This document shows, piece by piece, positions 45,530 to 56,254 of a DNA stretch of 64,000 nucleotides. The position numbers and the translations under genes are program-made. The stretch's first letter is position 1. Every line of letters begins with the position of its first letter. Source of the DNA: Myotis daubentonii (lineage: Eukaryota; Chordata; Mammalia; Chiroptera; Vespertilionidae); assembly GCF_963259705.1 (NCBI RefSeq), contig NC_081851.1, forward strand, positions 10,948,145 to 11,012,144, read 5' to 3'. The notes beneath the pieces are model-generated. The model ran no database searches. It had not been told where the DNA came from and was given only the letters and a program-made list of their open reading frames with translations.

Positions 45530-46530
45530 TGTAAAGGCAAATAACATATAAACATGCTTTAAAATGAATTTTAAACATTTAAAAATTACCCATTGATAAA
45601 TTTTAAAAGTACCTGTGCAGTGGGTGGAAACCTTGATGTTCAACCAATTTTCTTCAAACAATTCAGTTTTCTCTGAAACCAAAAATGTTAAATTCATGAA
45701 AACACTGCCTAATAATATAGGCATAATGGGCTGAAGATGATTGTGAAGAGGGAGAAGTGAAGACGGAGCCTGGGTCACAGGGCACAGTGTGACGGGGGGA
45801 CATGCCCTCCCTGGCCCCTGGGGGCCTCACCCGCAGACGGAGGGCGGGCCCCAGAACAGGACTCTGCTCCTCCCTGGCCAACGAGTGAGGTCAGCTCCGT
45901 CCTTCCTTGGCTGACACCGCAAAGCCCAGCTCTGCTGCACGGTCACGGCCAGGCCTGGTTCCCCAGCAGCAGGCCTCCCTGCAGGGCAGGCGTCTGCGAT
46001 GTGGGCCTCAGGACTCGGCTCCTTTGGCTCTGGTGCCGTCCCTTTGGGCTTCACACTCAGCTGCTGCTCGAGTTCCCTGGACTCGGCCACGTCTGCCCCT
46101 CCACCCACAAAGGCCAGTGTTGGAAGAGGAAGGCACACTGAGCCATGCTAACGAGCACCTGCTTCATGGAGGCCACGGCTGGGTGAGGGCGCCATGACTA
46201 AAGCACGCCCGGTTGTCTTTCCTGTCACGGAAAAAAGGTGTGAATGTTTGAAGCCGAAAGAGGACCGCTTGACGTCTCCGTGAGGAAGGCAGCAAGCCCT
46301 GCGGGCTGTGAGCCACTCCGTGCCCCACGGGAGGCAGCCGAAGGGTGTCCAGAGGGATGGCTGGGACAGGCCCCTGGGAAGGCTCGCACCCTGCGCTCCA
46401 GGCCTGTGAGGGGAGAGCTGGGTTGTGCACGTTCCTGGTGCCTCGGAAACGGAACTCGTCAGAGGCTCAAAGGAAGATGCTTCAGGGGAAAAGCAAAGCT
46501 TTGTGTGGTTAAGGGGTTCATAGGGACAAC
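45530..46530. other. intergenic DNA, nothing recognised
   Basis: Unique-looking sequence. Overlapping frames on both strands around 45830-46600 lack any recognisable protein character. Confidence 0.5.
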
Positions 46531-46544
46531 CTGAAAACAGCTTC

Positions 46545-46633
46545 AAGTATGTGTATGTATGTGATATGTGTATGTATGTGTGTATGTATGTGATATGTGT
46601 GTACATGTATGTATGTGTGCATATATATATATA
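46545..46633. repeat. (GTAT)n-type microsatellite
   Basis: Interrupted GTATGT/GATATGT repeats run into an AT run that ends exactly at the Helitron boundary. Confidence 0.93.
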
Positions 46634-46917
46634 CTAGAGGCCCGGTGCACAAAAATTTGTGCACTGGTGGGGGGGGGTTCCTCAGTCCAGCTTGCCCCCT
46701 ATCACATACTGGGAGCCCTAGGGGATGTCCTACTACCTGCTCCCTGCTCCCCTTGGGGAGTGGGCCTAAGCCACAGTCTGGCCTCCCTTTGTGGGAGTCA
46801 ACCAGGCTGATCAGAGGAAGGTCGCAGCCCCATCACCACACTGTTGCAGCCACTGCCAGTCATGGTAGCCACCAAGATGTTTTCATCAACATGGACTCCA
46901 GTGCCTTTACCATGAAA

Positions 46918-47011
46918 AAATCCATCCATCCATCCTTCCATCTTCCTTCCTTCCTTTCTTCCTTCCTTCCTCCCTTCCTTCCTTCCTTCCTTCCTTCCTT
47001 CTTCCTTCCTT
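46918..47011. repeat. (TCCA)n/(TTCC)n microsatellite
   Basis: A tract of TCCA repeats passing into TTCC repeats. It directly adjoins the tail of the minus-strand Ves SINE and may have grown from that tail. Confidence 0.95.
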
Positions 47012-47254
47012 CTCCTCACCTGAGGATATGTTTCCATTGATTTTTAGAGAATGTGGAAGGGAAAGGGAAAGACAGAGAGAAACATCAAAGTGAGAGGAAC
47101 ACTTTGATTGGTTGCCGCCTGCATGAGCCCTGACCTGGGCCCGGGCCAGGGAGTAGCCTGCAACCTAGGTACATGCCCTTGGTCAGAATTGAACCCAGAA
47201 TCTGTGTTGGGCAGGCCGAGGTATTACCTACTGAGCCAAACCAGCTAGGGCAGG
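47012..47254 (-). mobile_element. Ves SINE, minus strand, hairpin-tailed subtype
   Basis: The tail hairpin TCCT/AGGA is at 47013-47026 on the left. The head ends CCTGCCCTAGCTGGTTTGGC (minus strand) on the right. It inserted within the large Helitron. Confidence 0.9.
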
Positions 47255-47449
47255 ATATGACATTTCTTAACCCTCCAGCAGCAGACCTTCCTTTTTTTCT
47301 CCAGGAGTGTAGTAAAAAAACCCTAGATCACCTATTTGGACTCTCATTACCCAAGTTACTAAGAATATTACCAGTGACCACAGGGAGCTTAGCCAATCAG
47401 CAGTCAGAAAAGGTGTTTCCTCTGTAGTTCACACCAATTGCCGGTATGG

Positions 47450-49190
47450 CCCCTGCCGGGCCTAAAGCCTCTGGCGAGTTATTAGCCCTGGGCCGGGTCA
47501 CCCCCAGCTCCCCGCCGCTGCCACCATCAGCGATCGCTGGCTGGCTCCTCCTTGGCCCAAGCTTAAAGCCTCAGGCTGAGGTGTTAGTCCTGGGCCACCA
47601 TCAATGATCGCTGGCTCAATGATCGCTGGCTGGCTCCTCCCCGGCCCAAACCTAAAGCCTCAGGCCGAGGTTTTAGGCCTGGGCCGGGGCACCCCCAGCT
47701 CCCTACAGCCGCTGCCACCGCCATCAAGGATCGCTGGCTGGCTCCTCCCCGGCCCAAGCCTAAAGCTTCTGGTTGAGGTGTTAGGCCTGGGCCTGGGCCG
47801 GCGCCCCCCGCTCCCCCAGCTCCCTGCCGCTGATCGCTGGCTGGCTTCACCCCGGCCCCGGCCTAAAGCCTCAGGCCGAGGCTTTAGACCTGGACCGGGG
47901 CACCCCCAGCTCCCCGCCACCATCACTGACTGGCTCCGCCCCGGTTCCCTGACAAAGCCGCCATGAGGATCGCTTGCTGGCTCCGTCCGGGTCCAAGCCT
48001 AAAGCCTCTGGCTGAGGTGTTAGGCCTGGGCCGGACCCCCTCCCCCCATGCTCCCCGCCATCAAGATCGCTGGCTGGCTCCTCCCTGGCCCAGGCCTAAT
48101 GCCTCAGGTTGAGGCTTTAGGCCTGGACCTGGGCACCCCCAGGTCCCCACCGCCACCTCTGCCATCAATGATCGCTGGTTGGCTCCGCCTGGCCCTGGCC
48201 TAAAGCCTCAGGCTGAGGGTTTAGGCCTGGGCTGAGGCACCCCCAGCTCCCTGCAGCCGCCTGGCCATCAGCGATCGCTGGCTCATGATCGCTGGCTGGC
48301 TCCTCCCTGGCCCAGGCCTAATGCCTCAGGCTGAGGCTTTAGGCCTGGACCTGGGCACCACCAGCTCCCCGCCGCCAATCGCTGGCTGGCTCCGCCCCGG
48401 TTCCCTGCCAAAGCCGCCATAAACTATCGCTGGCTGGCTCCGCCCCAGTCCAAGCCTAAAGCCTCTGGCTGAGGTGTTAGGCCTGGGCCGAACCCTCCCC
48501 ATGCTCCCCGCCATCAACAATCGCTGGCTGGCTCCTCCTCGGCCCAAGCCTAAAGCCTCTGGCCAAGGCTTTAGGCCTGGACCTGGGCACCACCAGCTCC
48601 CTGCCGCCAATCGCTGGCTGGCTCGGCCCGGTTCCCCGCCAAAGCCGCCATCAATGATCGCTGGCTGGCTCCGCCCCAGTCCAAGCCTAAAGCCTCTGGC
48701 TGAGGCGTTAGGCCTGGGCCGGACCCCCCCATGCTCCCCACCATCAACGATCTCTGGCTGGCTCCTCCCTGACCCAGGCCTAACGCCTCAGGCTGAGGGT
48801 TTAGGCCTGGGCCGGGGCACCCCCAGCTCCCTGCAGCCGCGGCCATCAATAATCGCTGGCTGGCTCCTCCCCGGCCCAAGCCTAAAGCCTCTGGCCAAGG
48901 CTATAGGCCTGGACTGGGGCACCCCCAGCTCCCCGCCACCACGGATCGCTGGCTGGCTCCGCCCCGGTTCCCTGCTGCAACTGCCATCAAGGATCCCTGG
49001 CTGGCTGGACCGGCCCAAGCCTAAAGCCTCTGGCGGAGGCTTTAGGCTTGGGCCCGAGCACCCCCAGCTTCCTGCCGCTGCCGCCATCAAGCATAGCTGG
49101 TTGGCTCCGCCTGGTTCCCAGCCGCTGCCGCCATCAATGATTGCTGGATGGCTCCGCCCAGGCCCCAGCCTAAAGCCTCAGTCTGAGGCT
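47450..49190. repeat. Helitron-borne minisatellite with an internal hairpin in each unit
   Basis: About 20 degenerate units built from GATCGCTGGCTGGCTCC, a 'ggcccaagcctaaagcctc' segment, GAGGCTTTAGGCCTGGGCC and 'caccccc' followed by AGCTCCC. Spacing varies from about 50 to 120 bp, partly because two unit types alternate (one with GGTTCCCTGCCAAAGCCGCC). Most units contain CTAAAGCCTC facing GAGGCTTTAG. At 47868-47892 the arms match perfectly over 10 bp with a 5-base loop. Confidence 0.93.
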
Positions 49191-49329
49191 TGGGGCTGAC
49201 ATATGCAAATTAGCCGCCATCTTGGCTGTTGACTAATTTGCATATCTCGCTGATTAGCCAATGAAAAGGGTAGCGGTTGTACGCCAATTACCATGTTTCT
49301 GTTTTATTAGATAGGATATATATATACAT

Positions 49330-51945
49330 ATATATTTTAAGATGCTAGTATATCTATCAAATGCCTCTACTTCAGACTTTGCATCATCCACTTTTGTTTT
49401 GGAGCAGGTTTTCTGAACTATCGCTCAGTGTGTGTGGTGGGACGGCGGGAGGGGTCACCCTGACAGTAACGATACAAGTGTCTGGCGTTACAATAGCAGG
49501 GTCAGCTCAGTGGCCAAGCTCGCGGCACCAGTGTCCCGCGTGGGCTCCGCACAAGCCCACGCTGCTGTGGTGATGAGCGTGCAGGACGCTTATTAGAGGC
49601 TGCAGGGCGGTCGACACCTGTGGGAGGAAGGGGACAGAAGCCCAATTACCCCCGGAGCTCTGAGCAGGACAGCCCCTCCTTGGGAGGACAGGCTGGGCCA
49701 CACGGTGACACTCCGGATCAGTCGCTGGACACGGCTGCCTTCGGGAAGGTGCGACTGTGGGCGAGGAGCTGTCCTCACTAGGCAGCCCCCAGAGGCCGAC
49801 AGTCCCCAGCAGCTGGCAGAGTGAGCCTCCTGCCACTGCGTCTCCCATGGGCCTGGAAGGAAGGGCGGGAGCGAGAGGAAGGGGCAGGGAGTGGAAGGAG
49901 GACGGAAGGAAGGAAAGAAGGAAGTGAGGGAGGGCAGAAGGACGGCGGTGGTGGCTGCATTAGGACGCATTACAACCAGAGTAAGAACCAGGTCCCTTTA
50001 ATCTTACTGAGAGTCAACTTCATCATTTGCAAAGATCAACCTAACTGTTTTACAGAGCCATCGTGAGGATCCGACATACCCAGAGGCCCTTGCTGCACTT
50101 CACGGAACCATGCAGAAGTGCGTGACGCTCTCACGCAGCACCCGAGGCCCCGTCCCGCCGCGCTGCCCAGCCTGTCCGTCTCCAGGCCTAGGTGGTCACA
50201 CAGACTTCGGGGCCGTCTCCAGAGGGTCTGCGGCAGTAGGTCCGGGCGGAGCCTGAGGACTGCGTTCTGGATAGAGAATTAATGAGTGCATCTGCTTGTA
50301 TATATCCTATTGGGCCTGGTTCTCCCGAAAGCCCACCCAGTGCACATCTCAATACAGTCCCCGGGTTGCACCAAACGGCAGGCTGAACGGAGCGCGAGGA
50401 GCGTGTGCTGCTGGCCCTTCAGGAGGCACAGGCAGCAGTGGCGGCGGCTGGAGGGGGATGTGAGAGCCAGGCTAGCTCCGATCTCAGGGGATCTCAGCTT
50501 TATCAACTGAGGCACGATCTCAGGCCACATACGCAGCTGGTTGCCAACTCTGGAGTGATGTCATCAGAGAAACCCCCGCCTTTGCCTCCGCCGGTCCCTC
50601 CTCTGATCTCTGCTCTTGCTTTCACCCCAACCTTCCCCTCTCTGACCTCTCCTCAAGTCTCCCCCTCCCTTCTTTATTCCCTTGCCTTTTCGTTACAATT
50701 AGCCTCATTTTGAGTCTTTCACGGTCAGAATGCCTCTTTGACCCAACAGGGTCCCTGGCAATATTGTTCTTAGCTGAAAGCCTGACGCTCTGCCTGGTGT
50801 GAGCTACCGTGCCAGTCCTGTAACCCAGTGCCAGTTTCTACAGAGCTAAACAAACGTTCCTGGTCCCAGTACCAAGGAGGTCAGGCAGCTGGTGCTCAGC
50901 TGATTGGAGGCTCCTAGCCCCGCCCCCAGGCTCCATGGCAATGGGGTGTCTGGTAACTTTAGAGGAGCCCTTTTTCGGAATCAAAAGAATGCTAGTCTGG
51001 GTAGCATCTGGGTGGCACTTGAAGCAATTTAGAGATAACGAGCCTCTATGGACTTGGGAAGAAGACACTGCTTACATCGCAGCCCTCTGTGGAGCCGGCT
51101 TTTGGCTTTTGATACAGCAGGGCTTTCAGTGTTTCCATAGAAGAGGAGCTTACAGAAATGCGCTTCTAAGTGGAGGAGGAACGGCTCTCGGCACCCACCC
51201 ACGCCGTGGGGAAGTACAGGGAGCTCAACAGTCTGCCGGGGATGGCAAGTTCTAACAGTTGTTACTGGTTTTCTAAACAAAGCCAGCCTTAGGATGAAGG
51301 CACGCTGGTTGAAGAGAAACGTCTCTTTAGGGATACCTGGACTCTTCAAGGTAGTCTGTCATTCATGATCGGAATTCCTTTGCCCTGGTGAGTTGTGTGC
51401 CAGCAGCTTTTGCTTTTTGAATGGGTCTCCTGCCATCCAGAGGGACCTTGGATGCAGTGATTGATGCTCAGTGTCCTGACAGGTACTTCGCCCATGGAAA
51501 TTAGTCATCAGAGTGGAATTCTGATTTACCCACTGGGCTCATGCAAGCTTCCGCTGCGGGAGGTGGCTTCCCCAGCACCTCAGCACCAGAGACAGAACCC
51601 AATGTGACAGGCCAGGAAAGGGCCTTAGCTCCTGGGGCTCTCTGAGTCACACCCTAATACTGCCCAGGTGCCACTCGTTGGAGGCCCTGCCCATTTGTTC
51701 CAGCACAGCACCCGACAAAGAGTAGGCAGCGCAGACATATTTGTGAAAAGTAAGAGAAGAAAGAAATAGGAGGAAAAAAGGAGAAAATGACAGAACTGGA
51801 AAGACAAAAGGAAGGAAGGAGGGAAAGAAAGAGACGAATGAGGGCGGAGAGACAGACACCAGAGAAACAGACAAACTCAGAACCCAAGGAAGCAGGAAAG
51901 AATCCTTGTTTCTGAATATCAGCCCAGTGAAGGTCTGGTGTGACA
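49330..51945. other. intergenic DNA, nothing recognised
   Basis: Mostly unique sequence. It includes purine-rich GGAA-type tracts (about 49850-49940 and 51750-51850). The frame at 50935-51255 was considered and set aside. No RNA gene was seen. Confidence 0.5.
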
Positions 51946-51949
51946 GGGG

Positions 51950-52422
51950 AGTAGCCGCTCCACCATTCTTATGACTGTCTCTGTGAATGCTGACTCAACT
52001 AATATGTAGCTTGTAGATGAACAGCATGTTTGCGTAAGAATCCTAGGAACTAACTTCAGAAGATGCTGACCCTGATCTCGAGTCACCCCAGTTCTGGGCC
52101 ATTTGTTGACCTTCAACCACAGAAGCAGATGACACAGACCCAGGATGACGAAGACCAGGGTGATGCACACAGACCATCACGTGACCAGTTTCAAGGTCCT
52201 TATCGGCATGGCCTGTGCTGGCCTCCCCTTGATTTCTTTGTTCTGTTTTCCCTCTCCCTCCTTATAAAAGCCTCGGCTGCACGGAGACGTTGAGATGGCT
52301 TTGGACAAGAGCCCCCCATCTTCTCACGATGCCAGCACTCAAATAAACCTCTTTCCTTACCAACCAGCTCCTGTCTCGTGAGTTTGGCTTTCGTGGTGAC
52401 AGTCAGCCAAACCTTGGTTCCA
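51950..52422 (+). mobile_element. solo LTR, ERV class I-like
   Basis: The promoter-like CTTATAAAAGCC lies at 52261-52272. The polyadenylation signal AATAAA (52342-52347) precedes a CTCTCCTGTCTCG-type U5 start. The U5-like end reads GGCTTTCGTGGTGACAGTCA and finishes with CA at 52421-52422. No gag, pol or env sequence adjoins. The 5' limit is uncertain. Confidence 0.6.
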
Positions 52423-52429
52423 GTTTCGT

Positions 52430-52835
52430 TTGGACCAGGGAGAGGATGTACAAATTAAGAATCCAGTCAGAACTCTGGTACTTTGTCTCCGTTTTCAATG
52501 ACAAAGAGGAGGATGGACGTGGTGGTTCTGTACTGGTGCACGCTCTCCAAGGGTTGTCCTAGGACTTTCCTTCTTGAGCAAAAGCTGGGGTTCTTCCACT
52601 TCCACAAGCATGGCAGTCCCTATGCTGGCCAGCCCCTGCAGTCCCAAGCTCCCTCCACCTGTCCCAGTCACCTCTTTCTCCCTCACCGAGCACCTCCCTC
52701 CCTCACTTCCTCCTCCTCACTTCTTTCCAGAGAGGCAGTGCAGCAGAGTAAAAGAACAGAAGCCTCAGATTCAGGGAGCTGTTGCTGCCAGTGGGAGCCC
52801 TGGCCGGCATGTTAGTAGGTCCCTACTAGATATTA
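52430..52835. other. intergenic DNA, nothing recognised
   Basis: Unique-looking, pyrimidine-rich sequence without protein features. Confidence 0.45.
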
Positions 52836-53223
52836 ACTATGGCAGTCATGCACCACTTCCCGACAGGGAAACACCTGAGGAATGTGTCCTTAGGTGATTT
52901 CATGTTATGTGACCATGACATGCATTCACACACATCTAGCTGGGACAGCCTACTGCACACCTAGGCCATATGGTATAGTCTGCTGCTTCTGGGCTATAAG
53001 CCTAAACAGTATGTTATTGCACTGAATCCTATAGGCATTTGTAACACAATGGTAAGGATTTGTGTGTCTAAACAGATTTAAACATAGAAAAGGACAGTAA
53101 AATTGGGTGTTAAAAGATGAAAATGGTGCAATTATGTAGGGCACTCACCATGAATGGAGCTTGCAGGACTGGAAGCTGCTCTGGGTGAGTGAGTGAGAGG
53201 TGAGTGTGAAGGCCTAGGACATT

Positions 53224-53652
53224 GCCCACTCTGATAGCAGGCTCTGCCCCTGCCCAGGCCAGAGGAGCGTTAGGCCTGGGCAGAGGACCCACAGCCCGCT
53301 CCGATCACAGGTTCCACCCCGGCCCAGGCCCCAGGCCTCTGGCCAGGCAATAGGCCTGGGCAGGGGACCCCCAGCCTGTTCTGATCGCCCACTCCACCCC
53401 TGCCCAGGCCTCAGGCTTCTGGCCAGGCCATCGCTGGCTCTGCCTCCCTGGGTGGCATCTGGTGTTGCCCGCCCTGCCTCCCCGGTCCCCGATCTGTGGC
53501 TCGGATCCTGTGGGCGGTGTCTTGCGCTGCCCGCCCCACCTGCAGTATGCAAATTTAATGGCCATCTTTGGTGAGTTCATTTGCATACTCTTTTGATTGG
53601 CTGGTGGGCATAGCGAAGGTACGGTCAATTAGTATCTTTGTCTTTTATTAGT
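53224..53652 (-). mobile_element. Helitron with short internal minisatellite, 3' hairpin lost
   Basis: The 5' end is at the right: the minus strand reads ACTAATAAAAGACAAAGAT. Its ATGCAAAT and 'GATGGCC' blocks match 23655-23968 and 49190-49316. The interior has about three 80-90 bp units with CAGGCCTCAGGCTTCTGGCC-type segments. These are a short version of the array in the large Helitron. No CTAG hairpin end is present on the left. Confidence 0.8.
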
Positions 53653-53657
53653 GTAGA

Positions 53658-54079
53658 CTAGAGGCCTGGTGCATGACATTCGTGCACCAGTGGGGTCCCT
53701 TGGCCTGGCCTGTGGGATTGGGCCAAAACCAGCTCTCCGACACCCCCACAAGGGTCCCGGATTGCAAGAGAGCACAAGCCAGGCTGAGAGACCCCACCAG
53801 TGCACATTCAGGGCTGGGGAGGATGTGGAAGGTTGGCCAGCCGGGGAGGGACAGTGGGAGGGCTCCAGGGCGTGTCCGACCCATCTCGCTCAGTCCTGAT
53901 CGGCCAGACCCAGCAGCAAGCTAACCTATCAGTTGGAGTGTCTGCCCCCTGGTGGTCAGTGCACATCATAGCGAGTGGTTGAGCCGCCTTAGCGTATCAT
54001 TAGCATATTATGCTTTGATTGGTTGAACAGATGACTGAATGATGGGACACTTAGCATATTAGGATTTTATTATATAGGA
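53658..54079 (-). mobile_element. non-autonomous Helitron, full length, tandem with the previous one
   Basis: The 3' end is CTAG at 53658-53661, and the hairpin GGTGCATGACATTCGTGCACC follows in part. The 5' end is exact at 54079 (minus strand TCCTATATAATAAAATCC). It is 422 bp, the same family as 39594-39989. It lies directly against the 5' end of the preceding Helitron, giving a head-to-tail pair. Confidence 0.93.
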
Positions 54080-54144
54080 TGACATCACCATCATATGTGG
54101 TCCCTTGTTGACTGAGTGTTCTTATGCCGTACATGACCATATTA

Positions 54145-54460
54145 CTATTTGTCAACATTCAACTCACAATTCAGCTCCCTCAGTAGGTGGCTTATGTAAT
54201 CCCAGACTTTGATGACTGCCATGTCTTGTGTGACAGGACCCAAATAATGAGACATAAATCTTTCCGTCCTCTTTTTCCTCCCGCCTGCTTGTAGAAGGGA
54301 GTCTGGCTGGGCCTGGACCTGGGGGAGGAGTTTTCCTCAGGGCCTGGGACTGTGAGGGTCTGAGTTAAGCATTGGAGTACAGGTGTATTTCGATTGATGA
54401 GAGTGGGGAAGAGAGCAGAGAAGCAAGGCTGTCAGGAGAGGCTTGTGATGCTACTGAGCA
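54145..54460. other. intergenic DNA, nothing recognised
   Basis: A short unique-looking stretch between the split DNA transposon and a truncated Ves SINE. Confidence 0.45.
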
Positions 54461-54462
54461 GA

Positions 54463-54601
54463 AGACCTTGGTTGCAGGTAGATCCCCAGTAGGGGGTGTG
54501 CAGGAGGCAGCTGATCAATGTTTCTCTCTCATTGATGTTTCTAACTCTCTATCCTTATCCCTTCCTCGCTGTAAAAAATCAATAAAATATATTTTAAAAA
54601 T
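54463..54601 (+). mobile_element. 5'-truncated Ves SINE
   Basis: Only the part from CCTTGGTTGCAGGTAGATCC to the AATAAAATATATTTT tail is present. The tRNA-like head is missing. Confidence 0.9.
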
Positions 54602-55450
54602 AATTCTTTGTAATTTTCAGTATATAGGTCTTTCACATTCTTTGTTAAGTTTATTCCTGGTATTTTATTTATTTTTTGGTTGCGATTGCAAAAGGAATTG
54701 TTTTTTCCATTTCTTTTTCTGAAGCTTTGTTGTTAGTATATAGGAAGGCAATGGATTCTTGCACATTGATTTTGCACCCTGTAACTTAACTATATTTATT
54801 TATTGTAGCTAATGGGTAGTTGTTTTATATATTTCAGTGCTCCCTGGTTGAGTGCATATATATTGAGAAGTGTTATGTTTTATTGATTAGTGTTCCCTTT
54901 ATCGTTATAAATTGCCCATCTTTGTCTCTTGTTATATTTGTATCTTGAAATCTATTTTGTCAGGTAAAGTAGGGCTACACCTGCTTTTCTGTGGATGCCA
55001 TTTGCTTGGAGAATCATTTCCCACCCTTTTACTTTGAATTTACCTTTGTCTTTGCTGCTTAGATGTGTCGGTTGTAGCCAGTCTATGGTTGGGTTCTGGT
55101 TTTTGATCCACTCTCTGCTCTGTGCCTCTTTATTGGTGGGTTCAGACCACCTACACTTAGGATAATTATTGGTGTCTGAGGATCTGCTGTGGTCATTTTG
55201 CGTCCTGGTAGCTCTTCTCCTTTATGCTTCTGTCTGTTGTTTTTGTTTGGTGGAATTCCCTACATCTTTCCTCTTGTTTTCAGCTGTGTGTCCTCTTTGG
55301 GGAGTTTTGTGTGTGGTGCCATGAGGCTTATGAAGAATGGAGTTGCACATATACCGTAGTTTTCTCCCCTTTGAGGAGGTCGTCATCTTCCTTTGCCAGT
55401 TCAGGCCTTTCAGGGAGGCACATTCTGAATAGAAACAGTTGGCTGAAAGG
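54602..55450 (-). repeat. L1 ORF2 fragment, minus strand
   Basis: Antisense L1 ORF2 blocks are present: GGTCTTTCACATTCTTTGTT, 'aagtttattcctggtatttt', TTTTGCACCCTGTAACTTAA and CTACACCTGCTTTTCTGTGG near 54970. It is broken by stops. It ends near 55450 next to an LTR, and the last 100-200 bases are uncertain. Confidence 0.8.
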
Positions 55451-55471
55451 CCTCAGTAGTTCAGAGCATGG

Positions 55472-56249
55472 CCTGCTGCCGGGGTCCAACCCCAGCAGGT
55501 CCAGGGGTCCCCAAAGGTGTGGACGGAGTCGGTGAAGAAGGAATGACACGGAGGCAGTGTTCAGTTGATCAGCAGCCTAGCCAGGATCTCCAGCGAAGTT
55601 CTGGTCTGGATCTCCAGCGAAGTTCTGGTTAGGATCTCCAGCGAAGTTCTGGTTAGGATCTCCAGCCAGGTTCTGTGTCCATGTTCTCTTGCTAGGTTCT
55701 CCAGGTTCTCCAGCCAGGTTCTGTAGCCATGTTCCCTCGCTAGGTTCTCCAGCCAGGTTCTGTCCAGTTTCTCCAGCCAGGTTCAGTCACCAGGTTCTAG
55801 TCAGGTTCTCTTGCCAATTTCTGTAGTCAGGTTCAGTCCATGATCTTTTGCCATGTTCTCTCGCTAGGTTCTGTCTTCTAGGTTCTGAGGCCGGTTTCTG
55901 TCCAGGATCTTTTGCCATGTTCTGTCTCTAGGTTCTTCTCTAGGTTCTGTGTCTAAGTTCTGTGCCTCTTGGTTCTGTCTTCTAAGTTCTGTCTCTCGCT
56001 GTCTTGTTACATCTATATTTATACCAGTTGATTCAATCCTATCAATCTCTATTACAAAGGTTACGGCGTTTCTTATCTCCATTCCAGGGAGTAAAGATTA
56101 TGTAGCTTAAGCATGATTGTTCATAGTTAAAGTGATTAATTACCCGCCTGGCACTTAGTTGAGGGGTTTTATTCCCTCCCTAACTTCAGGGGAAAATCCT
56201 TACCTGGGGAAACAACCTTTCTCAGAGAGGAAACCTTGGTTAAAACACA
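55472..56249 (-). mobile_element. solo LTR, minus strand, with repeat-rich R/U5 region
   Basis: On the minus strand the promoter-like GGTATAAATATAGAT lies at 56012-56026. Downstream are about twenty copies of short units such as AGAACCTGGCTGGAGA and CCAGAACTTCGCTGGAGATC. The LTR ends 'ccccggcagca' at 55472. This arrangement and the ending suggest a bat ERV LTR, possibly class II. No internal viral genes adjoin. I could not find a matching target duplication, so the limits are approximate. Confidence 0.65.
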
Positions 56250-56254
56250 TAGTG

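Larger units (their letters stand above)
46634..49316 (-). mobile_element. large Helitron carrying an internal minisatellite
   Basis: The 3' end is CTAG at 46634-46637 followed by the hairpin GGTGCAC..GTGCACTGG. The 5' end on the minus strand reads TCCTATCTAATAAAACAG from 49316. The flanking bases are A (46633) and T (49317), as expected. Its 5' 120 bases share ATGCAAATTAGC and 'GCCATCTTGG' blocks with 23655-23968 and 53224-53652. The interior contains a TCCA/TTCC tract, a Ves SINE (47012-47254), an unclassified 180-bp segment and a 1.7-kb tandem array. No transposase is encoded. It is 2,683 bp including the SINE. Confidence 0.92.
52838..54140. mobile_element. old DNA transposon split by two Helitrons
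   Basis: The left part (52838-53223) and right part (54083-54140) resemble the two ends of one ancient mammalian DNA transposon. It begins GGCAGTCATGCACCACTTCC and ends 'ttcttatgccgtacatgacc', giving imperfect inverted ends around GTCATGC/GTACATGAC. The left part contains TGCACACCTAGGCCATATGG and 'gaatggagcttgcaggactg', and stops at AGGCCTAGGACATT where the first Helitron starts. I cannot name the family with confidence. Confidence 0.65.

Noticed and set aside
34695..46530. Exons of the human neighbours ECRG4 or UXS1
   Set aside because: No frame with their recognisable sequence was seen. In human they are further from NCK2 than this window reaches.
49850..49940. Possible structured RNA in the purine-rich tract
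   Set aside because: It is only a degenerate GGAA-type simple repeat.
50935..51255. 106-codon plus-strand frame with tryptophan-rich sequence
   Set aside because: It looks protein-like at first, but it has no recognisable family, splice context or conserved motif, and the opposite strand is also open. It could be revisited with a protein search.
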